Positions 20,908 through 29,004 of a stretch of DNA of 49,276 nucleotides are shown in pieces (the stretch's first letter is position 1; each line of letters begins with the position of its first letter). Both the position numbers and the translations under genes were made by a program. Origin of the DNA: Pseudonocardiaceae bacterium (GTDB lineage: Bacteria; Actinomycetota; Actinomycetes; Mycobacteriales; Pseudonocardiaceae); NCBI GenBank assembly GCA_009379845.1, contig WHSZ01000045.1, positions 1-49,276 of the forward strand. The letters run 5' to 3'. The notes below the pieces were generated by a model that ran no database searches, had not been told where the DNA came from, and worked only from the letters and a program-made list of their open reading frames with translations.

Positions 20908-21770
20908 CAGGCCTGCTCCTCCATCTCCGGCGGCAACTGCCCTGGATTCTTCGGATCCTTCGGGTACTGCTTGACCATCACCGCGTGCACGATCAGCCGT
21001 TCCCGGTCGGAGAACCGAGGGTGGCAGGTGGTCAGCGTCATCAGCGAAGCCCGCTGGGCGATGGGCGCGGCGTTCTCCGGCTGATTCGGGATCGGGTTGA
21101 TCACCTCGCCCTGGTTCGGCAGCACGATTTCCTGCCCGAACGTCTTGCCGTACAGCCCGCCGTCCGGCTCGTCGGGCGCCAGCATCGGCTCGACCTTGGC
21201 GCATTGCGGGCGCTTGCCCGCGCCGTGCGCCCAGCCGGCGACCTCGTCCTTCTTCGGCAGCACGCGGTAGATGAAGAACGAGTCCCCGGTCTCGACCACG
21301 ATGGCGTCGCAGGAGTTCAGCAGGTCGATGTCGTTGAACGGGGCGCCCTTCCCGACCCGGTGCCCGGCGACCGCGAAGTTGCCGGGATGCCCTGGCATCG
21401 CGGTTTCGGTGTAGTGACCGGGGCCGACGTCGAGCGATTGGGCGCCGGTGCCCTCCTGGATGGCGAACTTGTAGTCGGCGCCGAAAGACGGGATGTACAT
21501 CCGGGCGAACGACTCGCCGTCCAGCGGGTCGGCGTGCAGGGTGCGCTCGTTGCGCCACTTGTCGTCCAGCGCCTGGTTCGCGTCCTGCTGCTTGCTCGCG
21601 GACATCCAGTCCGTCACATAAACCTCATAAACCACGAACAGCAACACGATCACGCCCGCGGTCACCAGTAGTTCGCCAAGACCGCGCACGATCTTCGTGC
21701 CGAGCCCTGGGCCGCGGGCCGGCGGCCGCTCGGGCGAATCCGGCCCCCCAACCATGGTCCGTGTGGTCAC
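20907..21770 (-). CDS. Class E sortase
   Basis: This membrane-anchored transpeptidase attaches LPXTG-like or LAXTG-like surface proteins to the cell wall. The 287-residue protein has an N-terminal cytoplasmic tail, one helix at about residues 34-52 (LLVTAGVIVLLFVVYEVYV) and an outer catalytic domain. Catalytic residues are visible: His in VAGHRVGKG, Cys in TLTTCHPRFS and Arg in SDRERLIV. The class E assignment rests on overall length, motif context and its place beside crgA near the origin. The start is a GTG with AAAGGGG upstream. No sorted substrate is encoded nearby. Confidence 0.93.
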   Translation of the reverse strand: MTTRTMVGGPDSPERPPARGPGLGTKIVRGLGELLVTAGVIVLLFVVYEVYVTDWMSASKQQDANQALDDKWRNERTLHADPLDGESFARMYIPSFGADYKFAIQEGTGAQSLDVGPGHYTETAMPGHPGNFAVAGHRVGKGAPFNDIDLLNSCDAIVVETGDSFFIYRVLPKKDEVAGWAHGAGKRPQCAKVEPMLAPDEPDGGLYGKTFGQEIVLPNQGEVINPIPNQPENAAPIAQRASLMTLTTCHPRFSDRERLIVHAVMVKQYPKDPKNPGQLPPEMEEQA

Positions 21771-21930
21771 GCCAGCCCCTTTCGAGCTGCAATCGAATCA
21801 GCATCGCCTACTGATTCGCCCGGATTCTCGATTACGTTAACGTGTGAACAAGACGCCGGTTGCGCAGCGGTGGCGATCCGCCGTGCGCGCGGCAGGTTTA
21901 CGAGTACGCGAAGAATAGACGAGGACCGCA

Positions 21931-22197
21931 ATGCCGAAGTCCAAGGTCCGCAAGAAGACGACCTACACGCCCCCGGAGGATCGCCGCACTCCGGTGAAGG
22001 TTCGCCAGCCAGGACCGTCGCACCCGATCTACAAGGGCGTGATGTTCGGGCTGATGCTGCTCGGCTTGGCCTGGCTGGTCGTGAACTACATCGCCGGCGA
22101 CCAGATCGCTTTCATGACCGAGCTCGGTAACTGGAATTTCGCGATCGGTTTCGCGCTGATGATCTCCGGACTCCTGATGACCATGCGCTGGCGATAA
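21931..22197 (+). CDS. crgA: CrgA: cell division inhibitor/septum protein
   Basis: This 88-residue membrane protein has a basic N-terminus ([16 protein letters not shown]) and two membrane helices (about residues 33-53 and 67-84), ending in MTMRWR. CrgA joins the divisome, binds FtsZ, FtsQ, FtsI and CwsA in mycobacteria, and restrains septation in Streptomyces. RBS GACGAGG lies ahead of the ATG. It is transcribed away from sortase and followed by a strong hairpin. The N-terminal PHPI-like element (here GPSHPIYK) before helix 1 is typical of the family. Confidence 0.95.
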   Translation: MPKSKVRKKTTYTPPEDRRTPVKVRQPGPSHPIYKGVMFGLMLLGLAWLVVNYIAGDQIAFMTELGNWNFAIGFALMISGLLMTMRWR

Positions 22198-22213
22198 CCA
22201 CACGGTTCGAAAA

Positions 22214-22244
22214 GCGGCCCTGGCACCCGTGGTGTCCGGGCCGC
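22214..22244 (+). terminator. Rho-independent-like hairpin after crgA
   Basis: GCGGCCC (22214-22220) pairs with GGGCCGC (22238-22244), and the inner sequences GGCACC and GGTGTC extend the stem. There is no clear U-tract, as is common for actinomycete terminators. It begins 16 bases after the crgA stop. Confidence 0.7.
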
Positions 22245-22299
22245 ACGTGTATCGGACCACCGGCAGGCGGCCGAACTACATGGGTGTAACTAGTCCCCA

Positions 22300-22407
22300 T
22301 TGTGGATAACTCTTGTGGACAACCTTGTGATGGATCTGTGGACAAGGTGTGTGCGGCACAGTGTCAAGTGTGGATGGGTCAAATGTGGATGGGTCAAACG
22401 TGGACGA
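22300..22407 (+). promoter_or_regulatory. Cluster of DnaA-box-like sites
   Basis: Three nonamers in one orientation fit DnaA boxes: TGTGGATAA at 22301 (complement of TTATCCACA), TGTGGACAA at 22314 and TGTGGACAA at 22337 (complement of TTGTCCACA, the actinomycete form). Weaker versions follow at 22369, 22384 and 22399 (TGTGGATGG twice, CGTGGACGA), spaced exactly 15 bases within a tandem repeat. No AT-rich unwinding region is seen, so this looks like a binding or titration site rather than the origin. Confidence 0.65.
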
Positions 22408-22834
22408 ACACCGGGCCTGGGCGCCACCCGCGCCGCTCATCGGCATCTGCTGGGCACTGGCCGCCACGGCGGTCGGCTGGACGATCATCAGCGATGACCC
22501 GGCCGGGCGGGTGCTGACCGCCATCGCCGCGCTCGCGCTGGCCGGCTACGGGGCGTTCGGCACGTTCGCCCGCCCCCGGCTGTCCGCGGATCGGCACGGC
22601 ATCCGGGTGCGCGGGCTGGCCGGCAGTACCGACTGGACGTGGGAGCAGCTCAAGGTCGAGCTGGTCATCACCCGCCGGCTCGGCCGGAACGTGGCGATGC
22701 TGGAGCTGGAGGAACGGCCCGAACTGGTCGGGCACGACCAGCCGAGAATGCTGGTGCTCGGCTGGCTGGATCTCGGCACGGACCCGCGGGACGTTGCCGA
22801 AGCGCTTGACGAGCTACGCGCCGATGCCGCCTGA
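22400..22834 (+). CDS. PH-domain-like membrane protein (Rv0010c type)
   Basis: This protein of about 144 residues has two N-terminal membrane helices (about residues 14-33 and 38-57) followed by a small beta-rich domain (LSADRHGIRVRGLAGSTDWTWEQLKV, ending in a helix DVAEALDELRADA) of the bacterial PH type. The homologue is a fixed neighbour of crgA and ppiA in mycolata. I chose the GTG at 22400. Upstream in-frame starts lie inside the repeat with the DnaA-like sites and would add only repeat-encoded residues. The gene overlaps the 3' end of the converging rhomboid gene by 21 bases. Its function is unknown. Confidence 0.78.
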   Translation: MDEHRAWAPPAPLIGICWALAATAVGWTIISDDPAGRVLTAIAALALAGYGAFGTFARPRLSADRHGIRVRGLAGSTDWTWEQLKVELVITRRLGRNVAMLELEERPELVGHDQPRMLVLGWLDLGTDPRDVAEALDELRADAA

Positions 22835-23854
22835 TCCGGACACCGGGTAGCAGGTCTGGTTCGTCGGGCACTGGAACTCGCCCAGCTGCGCGTCCCGCAC
22901 GAAGAACAGCGCCACCAGCAGCACCAGCAGGCCCGCGACGGTTCCCCACTGCACAACGGCCCGGCGCCGCGGCGGCGCGAACACCATCCCCACGGTGCAC
23001 AGCGCGCCGACGATCAGGCCGCCGAGGTGCCCGAGCAGCGAGATCCCCGGGATACCGACGCTGATGATCAGATTCACGGCGAGCAGCACGTACACCTGAG
23101 TGCCGTTCAGCTTCAGCCGCAGCACCGCGACAACGAGCCCGCCCATCAGGCCGAACACCGCGCCCGATGCGCCCGCGACCGGGGTGTCCATCGCGCCGAA
23201 CAGATACACCGCGAGCCCGCCGCCGATCAGCGAGAGCGCGTAAAGCGCGAAGAACCGCAGTCGGCCGAGCAGCAGCTCGATATCCCGCCCGAGGATCCAC
23301 AACGCGAGCATGTTCATCGCCAGGTGCAGCGGCCCGTAGTGCAGGAACCCCGAGGTCAGCACCCGCCACCATTCGCCACCGGCCACGATCGGTGGCCACA
23401 GCGTCCACTGGCCGAACAGCGGCGAGCGGAAGTTCTCCAGCACGTCGCTGGCCTGTGCGGCGGTGATCGCGAACACCACCAGGTTCGCCACGATCAGCGC
23501 GGGCACCACGATCGCTTTTGAACCCAGCGTCGCGCCGGCCACCGTGGTGGCCCGGTGTTGCTCGCGCTGGCTGGCACGGACACATTCCACGCACTGGTAA
23601 CCGACCGACGCTTCGCGCAGGCACTCCGGGCAGGCCGGGCGGTCGCAGCGGGTGCAGGTCAGGCCGGTCGCTCGATCGGCGTGCCAGGTGCAGGCCGGCA
23701 GGCCACCGGCGGGCCCCGGTTGTCCCGAGGGACCGGGTGGACCGGGTGGACCGGGCGGGCCGGGTGGCTGGCCCGGGTAACCAGATTGGCCCGGCTGACC
23801 GGGCCATTGGCCGGGGCCCGACTGGCCGGGTGGTCCTCCGGGTGGTTGGCTCAC
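22814..23854 (-). CDS. Rhomboid-family intramembrane serine protease
   Basis: This 346-residue membrane protease starts with a Gly/Pro/Gln-rich head (residues 1-50). A zinc-finger-like module with spaced Cys and His follows (ACTWHADRATGLTCTRCDRPACPEC, then CVEC; about residues 54-92). The rhomboid core of six to seven helices has the catalytic Ser in GASGAVFGLMGG, the helix-dyad His in SLLGHLGGL, and HYGPLHLAMNM with the N/H oxyanion region. It ends with an outer tail containing two Cys. The gene sits between the PH-like protein and ppiA as in mycobacteria. Substrates are unknown. Confidence 0.92.
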   Translation of the reverse strand: MSQPPGGPPGQSGPGQWPGQPGQSGYPGQPPGPPGPPGPPGPSGQPGPAGGLPACTWHADRATGLTCTRCDRPACPECLREASVGYQCVECVRASQREQHRATTVAGATLGSKAIVVPALIVANLVVFAITAAQASDVLENFRSPLFGQWTLWPPIVAGGEWWRVLTSGFLHYGPLHLAMNMLALWILGRDIELLLGRLRFFALYALSLIGGGLAVYLFGAMDTPVAGASGAVFGLMGGLVVAVLRLKLNGTQVYVLLAVNLIISVGIPGISLLGHLGGLIVGALCTVGMVFAPPRRRAVVQWGTVAGLLVLLVALFFVRDAQLGEFQCPTNQTCYPVSGSGGIGA

Positions 23855-23874
23855 GATCGGGCTCCCCCGGGCGG

Positions 23875-24453
23875 TCAGGCCTCTTCGGCGGCAGCCGAGT
23901 CACCCACATGCACGATGACGCGCTCGACAACGACGTCGTCAAGGGGCTTGTCCCCCGGACCGGTCGGAACATGCGCGATCGTGTCGACCACGTTGCGGGA
24001 TTCCTGGTCAGCGACCTCGCCGAAAATCGTGTGCTGGAAATTCAGGCGGGTCTGCGGCGAGACGGTGATGAAGAACTGCGAACCGTTGGTGTTCGCTCCC
24101 GCGTTCGCCATGCCGAGCATGTACGGGCGGCTGAACTGGATCTCGGGATGGAATTCATCGCCGAAGCTGTAGCCGGGGCCGCCCCGGCCGGTCCCCGTCG
24201 GGTCACCGGTTTGAATCATGAAACCGTCGATCACTCGGTGAAAGATCATGCCGTCGTAGAACGGCCCTGAGCTCTCGCCCTTCGCGTTCGGCTTGGTGTA
24301 CTCCTTCGTGCCCTGGGCGAGGCCGACAAAGTTCGCCACGGTCTTGGGTGCGTAGTCGGGGAAGAGATTCAGCCGGATGTCACCCTGCGAGGTATGCAGG
24401 GTGGCGGTTACGGTAGCCCCGACGAGGGATCCGTTGCTTTCTGTCACCCGCAC
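23875..24453 (-). CDS. ppiA: PpiA: cyclophilin-type peptidyl-prolyl isomerase
   Basis: This cytoplasmic proline isomerase of about 192 residues shows the cyclophilin signature through FHRVIDGFMIQTGDP, GTGRGGPGY, the active-site MANAGANTNGSQFFIT and HTIFGEV. Two GTG starts are possible, at 24453 (GGAG about ten bases upstream) and at 24447; both give near-identical proteins. Longer readings lack family similarity. It is the standard neighbour of the rhomboid gene near the origin. Confidence 0.94.
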   Translation of the reverse strand: MRVTESNGSLVGATVTATLHTSQGDIRLNLFPDYAPKTVANFVGLAQGTKEYTKPNAKGESSGPFYDGMIFHRVIDGFMIQTGDPTGTGRGGPGYSFGDEFHPEIQFSRPYMLGMANAGANTNGSQFFITVSPQTRLNFQHTIFGEVADQESRNVVDTIAHVPTGPGDKPLDDVVVERVIVHVGDSAAAEEA

Positions 24454-24594
24454 ATCGTGCCATCTCCGGCGAAAATGCCAATTAAGGGGCAAGATGGGGG
24501 AGTTCGCTAGGGTGTTCCGGCAGCGGGACAAGCCAGTCCTGCTGGCGGAGCGTCCTTGTCCCTCGAAACAAACAAGATGAACGAGGTGAATCCC

Positions 24595-25383
24595 ATGACT
24601 CGGGCCGAGGTGCCGGAGGCGGACGCTCGCTTCGCGAAGAAGGCAGGTCAGGCCGCAGTCGGGAGCGGCATGCTTGCGATGCGCCGCGCTGGGAAGGCGA
24701 GCGCGGCTGCGACGGCCCGCGCTGTCGATGCCGCGGAACACAAGCTCGCCGAGCATGGCGTTGGGCACGAGCAGCTGACCGAGGCGCTGAGCGAAGGTGC
24801 CGACATCGTCCGCAAGGAGGTCGGTAAGACTTCCCGGCGGGCGCGTAAGAAGCTGGCCAAGCGAGCTAAGAAGGCGCAGAAAGAAATGGCAGAAACCGCC
24901 GAGAAGGCGCGCAAGGAAGCCAAGAAGAGCAAGCCGGCCAAGAAGGCCGACAAGGCAGCCAAGGGCGGCCGGAAGGCTGCGAAGCAGTCGAAGAAGGACG
25001 CCAAACTGGCCGCCAAGGAGCTGAAGGCTTCCGCCAAGTCCGCCAAGAAGGGCGGCAAGAAGAAGCGTCGTTGGCCGTGGGTGATCGGTATCGGTGCGGT
25101 CGTGGCCGGTGCCGCCTACGCGATGAACAGGCGGCAGGAGCCGCCGGCACCCGCGCCCGCGCCGCAGCCGCCGCGCACGGCGACCAAGCCGGCGAGCGAC
25201 TCGGGGGTGACCAAGCCGGGCCCGGCCGCCGCGCCGGAAGCCAAGTCGGAGGCACCCAAGTCGGGCAGTGCCGCCAGCGGCACGTCCGCGGCCAAGCCGG
25301 CCGACTCCGCGAAGTCGGACACCAAACAGCAGGCAAACGGTCAGCAGTCCGCCAAGTCAAGCGGCGAGCAGAAGAAGAGCTGA
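24595..25383 (+). CDS. Lys/Ala-rich, histone H1-like membrane-anchored protein
   Basis: This 262-residue protein has a helical N-terminus, then a highly basic Lys/Ala/Arg tract (about residues 70-158, with repeated AKKA/KKSKPAKK units) resembling eukaryotic H1 tails and mycobacterial HupB or Lsr2-type tails. One short hydrophobic helix follows (WPWVIGIGAVVAGAAYAM, about 162-180), then a Pro/Ala/Ser/Lys-rich tail. The ATG at 24595 has GAGGTGA six bases upstream and is preferred over the in-frame TTG at 24556. A basic DNA-binding-like region beside a membrane segment would allow nucleoid-membrane tethering, but that is inference. No specific family is recognised. Confidence 0.75.
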   Translation: MTRAEVPEADARFAKKAGQAAVGSGMLAMRRAGKASAAATARAVDAAEHKLAEHGVGHEQLTEALSEGADIVRKEVGKTSRRARKKLAKRAKKAQKEMAETAEKARKEAKKSKPAKKADKAAKGGRKAAKQSKKDAKLAAKELKASAKSAKKGGKKKRRWPWVIGIGAVVAGAAYAMNRRQEPPAPAPAPQPPRTATKPASDSGVTKPGPAAAPEAKSEAPKSGSAASGTSAAKPADSAKSDTKQQANGQQSAKSSGEQKKS

Positions 25384-25395
25384 CGTTCGCTCCCC

Positions 25396-25440
25396 GCGTC
25401 GGGTACCCGTGACGTCACGGGCGCTACGGGTACCCGATGC
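25396..25440. terminator. Long inverted repeat at a convergent junction
   Basis: GCGTCGGGTACCCGT (25396-25410) pairs with ACGGGTACCCGATGC (25426-25440) at 14 of 15 positions, with a G-T wobble for the other. It separates the H1-like gene from the converging GAF regulator gene, and the right arm encodes that regulator's last residues and stop. It probably acts as a bidirectional terminator. Confidence 0.75.
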
Positions 25441-26704
25441 GGCGGATCGCGGGAGCCGCCGAGAACGGCAACAACTGGGCGGGCTGGTCAGGGCGGCGCA
25501 CGACCACCTCGACGTGTTCGGCGAACCGGTACGGCCGCCCGTCCAGCAGCCCGCCGAGATGCCGGCGCAACCTGGACATCTCGGCGCGCACGGTGACCGT
25601 GCGGGCTTGCGCGCCGAACAGGTCCGCGGCCAGCTCGGCCGCGGTGCGCCCCTCCGGATGCATCGTCAGCACGTACAGCATCTCCGCGTGCCGGGGGCTC
25701 AGCGCGTGCGTCCAGGTGCCGCCTGGCCCTTCCACGGTCAGCGACCACTGCCGCGGTCCGCGCAGATCCAGTACCACCTTGGTGCCGGTGCCCGCGGTAT
25801 CGCCATCCACCGGCCGCACCAGCCAGCCACCCGGCAGCGGGTCCACCGTGCACGATCCGAATGCCGGGAACCACTGCGGCCCGGCATCCAGCCGTTCCGG
25901 CAACAGCAGCCGATCGACCGGCGAAACCCCCGATGTCGCCGCGATCCAGCCGTGTGGATCGATCGCCACCGCACGTCCGTCTACTTTGGATAGCAGCGGT
26001 ACCGCGACGCTGCGCAGCCTTTCCAGCTCGGCGAGGTGCTCGTTGCGCAGCTGCGATTCGGTGAGCCTCGCGACCGCGTCCACCAGCGCGAGCGTGGTGG
26101 CGTGCACGGTGAGAGCCGGCCCGGACAGGTCGACCACGCCGAGCAGCCGGCCGTTGCGCGGATCGTGCAGCGGGGCGGCCGCGCACGTCCACGCGTGATG
26201 GCTGCGCACGTAGTGTTCGGCGGAGTACACCTGCACGGGACGGCGCGCGACCAGCGTGGTGCCGATCGCGTTGGTGCCGACGGTGTCCTCCTGCCAGGAC
26301 ATGCCTTCGATGAAGCCGAGCCCGTCGGCCTTGCGCCGCACGGCCGAGCTGCCGTCCCGCCACAGCACGCGCCCATCGGCGTCCACCACGACCATGATGT
26401 GCGCGGCGTCCTCGGCCACCCCGAGCAAGCCGTGCCGCAACGTCGGCATGGCGTCAGCCAGCCCACTTGCCCGGCGGCGCTGTTCCAGCTGCGCAGGGTC
26501 GAGCAGCGTGCTACTCGCGCCGCGGTCCGGGTCGATGCCCTTGCGCAGCATGCGCTGCCAGGACGCGCCGATTACCGGGCGCGGGGTGCCAGGCAGCGAC
26601 GGCGCACCGGAGACGACCGCCTCGTGCATCTTCGCGAGGTCGCGCGCGTACCGGTGGGGGTCGGCCCCCACCGGCAGCGCTGCCTCGAGATGCTCTTGGC
26701 GCAT
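25424..26704 (-). CDS. AcoR-like GAF-domain regulator with a winged-helix-like C-terminus
   Basis: The N-terminal 300 residues of this 426-residue protein resemble the sensor part of acetoin catabolism regulator AcoR (VIGASWQRMLRKGIDP, then a GAF domain with GLGFIEGMSWQEDTVGTNAIGT, SAEHYVRSHHAWTCAAAPL and GVVDLSGP). In AcoR these precede a sigma-54-activating AAA+ domain and a Fis helix-turn-helix. Here there is no GAFTGA or Walker motif. The last 90 residues look like a winged helix (LSPRHAEMLYVLTMHPEGRTAAELAADLFG, then VTVRAEMSRLRRHLG). It is downstream of acoC on the same strand and is likely the regulator of the aco genes. The ATG at 26704 has GGAGG close upstream. Confidence 0.82.
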   Translation of the reverse strand: MRQEHLEAALPVGADPHRYARDLAKMHEAVVSGAPSLPGTPRPVIGASWQRMLRKGIDPDRGASSTLLDPAQLEQRRRASGLADAMPTLRHGLLGVAEDAAHIMVVVDADGRVLWRDGSSAVRRKADGLGFIEGMSWQEDTVGTNAIGTTLVARRPVQVYSAEHYVRSHHAWTCAAAPLHDPRNGRLLGVVDLSGPALTVHATTLALVDAVARLTESQLRNEHLAELERLRSVAVPLLSKVDGRAVAIDPHGWIAATSGVSPVDRLLLPERLDAGPQWFPAFGSCTVDPLPGGWLVRPVDGDTAGTGTKVVLDLRGPRQWSLTVEGPGGTWTHALSPRHAEMLYVLTMHPEGRTAAELAADLFGAQARTVTVRAEMSRLRRHLGGLLDGRPYRFAEHVEVVVRRPDQPAQLLPFSAAPAIRRIGYP

Positions 26705-26756
26705 CAACCTCCAGTGTGCGCCGCGGGACCGTTTCCGCGAAACCTCCTCGCGGGTA

Positions 26757-27878
26757 TCAGGCTCCCTTCGCCGCGTCCCGCACGGCCGCGACCACGTCGT
26801 TCGGTTTCTCCATGTGCGGCATGTGTCCGGCACCGTCCACGTAGCGGACCTCGACCCGGCCCGCCAGCGCTTCGGCGTTCGCCACCGGCAGCACCTTGTC
26901 CTCGCGGCCCCACACCACGGCGAGCGGTGCGGTGACGCGTTCCAGCAGCGGTGCGGCGTCGATGCCCTGCGCGTCGCCGTCCAGCAGCAGGCCGAGCAAC
27001 GTGTCGAGCGCCCTGTCCACGCCGTCCAGCCGCTTGTACTTCATCAGGTCGTCGGCGAGCTGCCGGGTGGCCTGCGTCGGATCGGCGAACAGCGCCGTCA
27101 GGTGCGGTTTGAGCTCGCGCCGCGAGGTAGCCGACGCGAACCCGCGCAGGTACTCGGCGTTCACCCGTGCACCGAACCCTGCCGGCGCCACCAGGGTCAG
27201 CGACGCTGCTCTCTCCGGTGCCTTCGCCGCCACCGCGGTGGCGATCGCGCCACCGAGCGAGTGCCCGACCAGGTGGGCCCGCTCAATGCCCTGCACGTCG
27301 AGAAACCCGAGCACGGTGTCGGCCAGCCCGTCAAGCGAGCCGTCGCCCACGTCCTTTGTGGACGTTCCATGCCCCGGAAGGTCGACGGTGTACACGGTGT
27401 GCTCCGCGGACAGCGGCTCCTGCACGAACAGCCAGGAGTTGCCGTCGCCGCCGTAGCCGTGCACCAGCAGCACGGTTTCCGGGCGCTCGCCAAGCGAGCT
27501 GTACGTGATGCTGCGCCCGTGCACGTCGGCGGTGCCGGGGACCGGACCCGCCACCTCTTCAACGGCACCGGAGGCCAGTTCCGCGCGGGCCTGCTCGACC
27601 ACCGCGTCTATCTCCGCGTCCGGCACCTCGGCCGGCGCGACCACCGCGATCGTGCCGCCAACCGGCGCGTCCGCCCCCACCTCCGCGACGAACCTGCGCA
27701 GCACGCCATCCCAGGTAGACTCCAGGGTTCCGGCGATCTTGTCGGTGTCGATCTCCGCGAGATCGTCGCCTGGTGAGATCGCATCGCCCTCGGACACGAT
27801 CCATTCGGTGATCTTCCCGGTCTTCATGGACAGGCCCCATTTCGGCATGGTGACCCGCTGAATCCGCTCATCGGTCAT
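26757..27878 (-). CDS. acoC: AcoC: acetoin dehydrogenase E2 with fused alpha/beta hydrolase domain
   Basis: This 373-residue protein has an N-terminal lipoyl domain (residues about 5-80, lipoylated Lys in EIDTDKIAGTLES) and a C-terminal alpha/beta-hydrolase domain (about 130-370; LLVHGYGGDGNSW, nucleophile elbow GHSLGG, a late Asp and GAGHMPHME). This unusual pairing, in place of a catalytic CAT domain, is that of AcoC of Pseudomonas and Ralstonia acetoin dehydrogenase. It would carry the acetyl group from AcoAB to CoA. The start ATG has GAGGAG eight bases upstream. A gap of 100 bases separates it from acoB. E3 is not encoded in the cluster. Confidence 0.9.
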   Translation of the reverse strand: MTDERIQRVTMPKWGLSMKTGKITEWIVSEGDAISPGDDLAEIDTDKIAGTLESTWDGVLRRFVAEVGADAPVGGTIAVVAPAEVPDAEIDAVVEQARAELASGAVEEVAGPVPGTADVHGRSITYSSLGERPETVLLVHGYGGDGNSWLFVQEPLSAEHTVYTVDLPGHGTSTKDVGDGSLDGLADTVLGFLDVQGIERAHLVGHSLGGAIATAVAAKAPERAASLTLVAPAGFGARVNAEYLRGFASATSRRELKPHLTALFADPTQATRQLADDLMKYKRLDGVDRALDTLLGLLLDGDAQGIDAAPLLERVTAPLAVVWGREDKVLPVANAEALAGRVEVRYVDGAGHMPHMEKPNDVVAAVRDAAKGA

Positions 27879-27978
27879 GTATCGGCTCCTCGATGTTGCC
27901 GTGAAGGCCACCTTCCGGGCGTCAGGCGCCCCGAATGTGCCCTTCGGTCGGGGCGCAGGTCGGGATACGGGCCGGGAT

Positions 27979-28995
27979 CTAGCGCTCCCACTCAACGACG
28001 CTCTTCGCCGCGTTGATCACCCGCTGGGCGTCCGGGATGTACATGTCCTCCAAGGCATCCGAGAAGGGCACCGGCGTGTGCGGCGCGGTCACCATCTCGA
28101 TCGGCGCGCGCAGCGAACCGAACGCCTCCTTGGCCACCAGCGCGGAGATGTCGGTGGCCACGTTGCAGCGCGGCGTGGCCTCGTCCACCACCACCAGCCT
28201 GCCAGTGTTCTCCACGCTCTCCAGGATCGTGTCGGTATCCAGCGGGCTGGTGGTACGCGGATCGAGCACATCCGCCTGCACACCGGAGGACGCCAGTTGA
28301 TCGGCCGCTTCGGAAGCCACGGACACCATCCGGCCGAGCGCGACGATCGTGACGTCGTCGCCTTCCCGGACGATGTTGGCCTCACCAAAGGGAATCGTGT
28401 AGCTCTCCTCTGGCACCTCGCCGATGCTGTCGTACAGCGCCTTGTGCTCGCAGAAGATCACCGGGTCGTCGTCCCGGATCGCTTGGGTCAGCAACCCCTT
28501 GGCCTCGTAGGGATTCGACGGCATCGCTACCTTCAGCCCTGGAATGCTGGTGAACAGCGGGTACAGCGACTGGGAATGTTGCGCCGCGGCGCGCAGCCCG
28601 GCGCCGTACATCGTGCGGATCACCACCGGGGTGACCGCCTTGCCGCCGAACATGTACCGGAACTTCGCCGCCTGGTTGAAGATCTGGTCGAAGCAGACAC
28701 CCATGAAGTCGATGAACATCAACTCGGCCACCGGGCGCTGGCCACGGGTCGCCGCCCCGATCGCCGCGCCGACGAACGCGGATTCGGAGATCGGGGTGTC
28801 CAGCACCCGACCGGGGAACTGGTGATAGAGCCCTTTGGTGACGCCGAGAACGCCACCCCACGCGTCCTGCTCGCCGGCCGGACTTCCGGCGCCACCTGAG
28901 TTGTCCTCGCCCATCACGATCACCGACTGATCGCGCTCCATCTCCTGGCGCAGCGTCTCGTTCAGTGCTTCCCGGTAGCTGATTTCCCTTGCCAT
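27979..28995 (-). CDS. acoB: AcoB: acetoin dehydrogenase E1 beta subunit
   Basis: This 338-residue TPP-dependent E1 beta subunit works with AcoA to cleave acetoin to acetaldehyde and an acetyl group on lipoate. Family motifs are clear: SVIVMGEDN, GRVLDTPISESAFVGAAIGAA, RPVAELMFIDFMGVCFDQIFNQAAK, FGGKAVTPVVIRT and LDPRTTSPLDTDTI. The RBS GAGGAG precedes the ATG, and nine bases separate it from acoA. The same region also encodes a second E1 pair; this pair is nearer to proven AcoAB by the company of acoX and acoC. Confidence 0.92.
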   Translation of the reverse strand: MAREISYREALNETLRQEMERDQSVIVMGEDNSGGAGSPAGEQDAWGGVLGVTKGLYHQFPGRVLDTPISESAFVGAAIGAATRGQRPVAELMFIDFMGVCFDQIFNQAAKFRYMFGGKAVTPVVIRTMYGAGLRAAAQHSQSLYPLFTSIPGLKVAMPSNPYEAKGLLTQAIRDDDPVIFCEHKALYDSIGEVPEESYTIPFGEANIVREGDDVTIVALGRMVSVASEAADQLASSGVQADVLDPRTTSPLDTDTILESVENTGRLVVVDEATPRCNVATDISALVAKEAFGSLRAPIEMVTAPHTPVPFSDALEDMYIPDAQRVINAAKSVVEWER

Positions 28996-29004
28996 TTCTG
29001 CTCC

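Noticed and set aside
22300..22407. Replication origin oriC
   Set aside because: No dnaA or dnaN gene and no AT-rich unwinding region are present; only a short cluster of boxes is seen.
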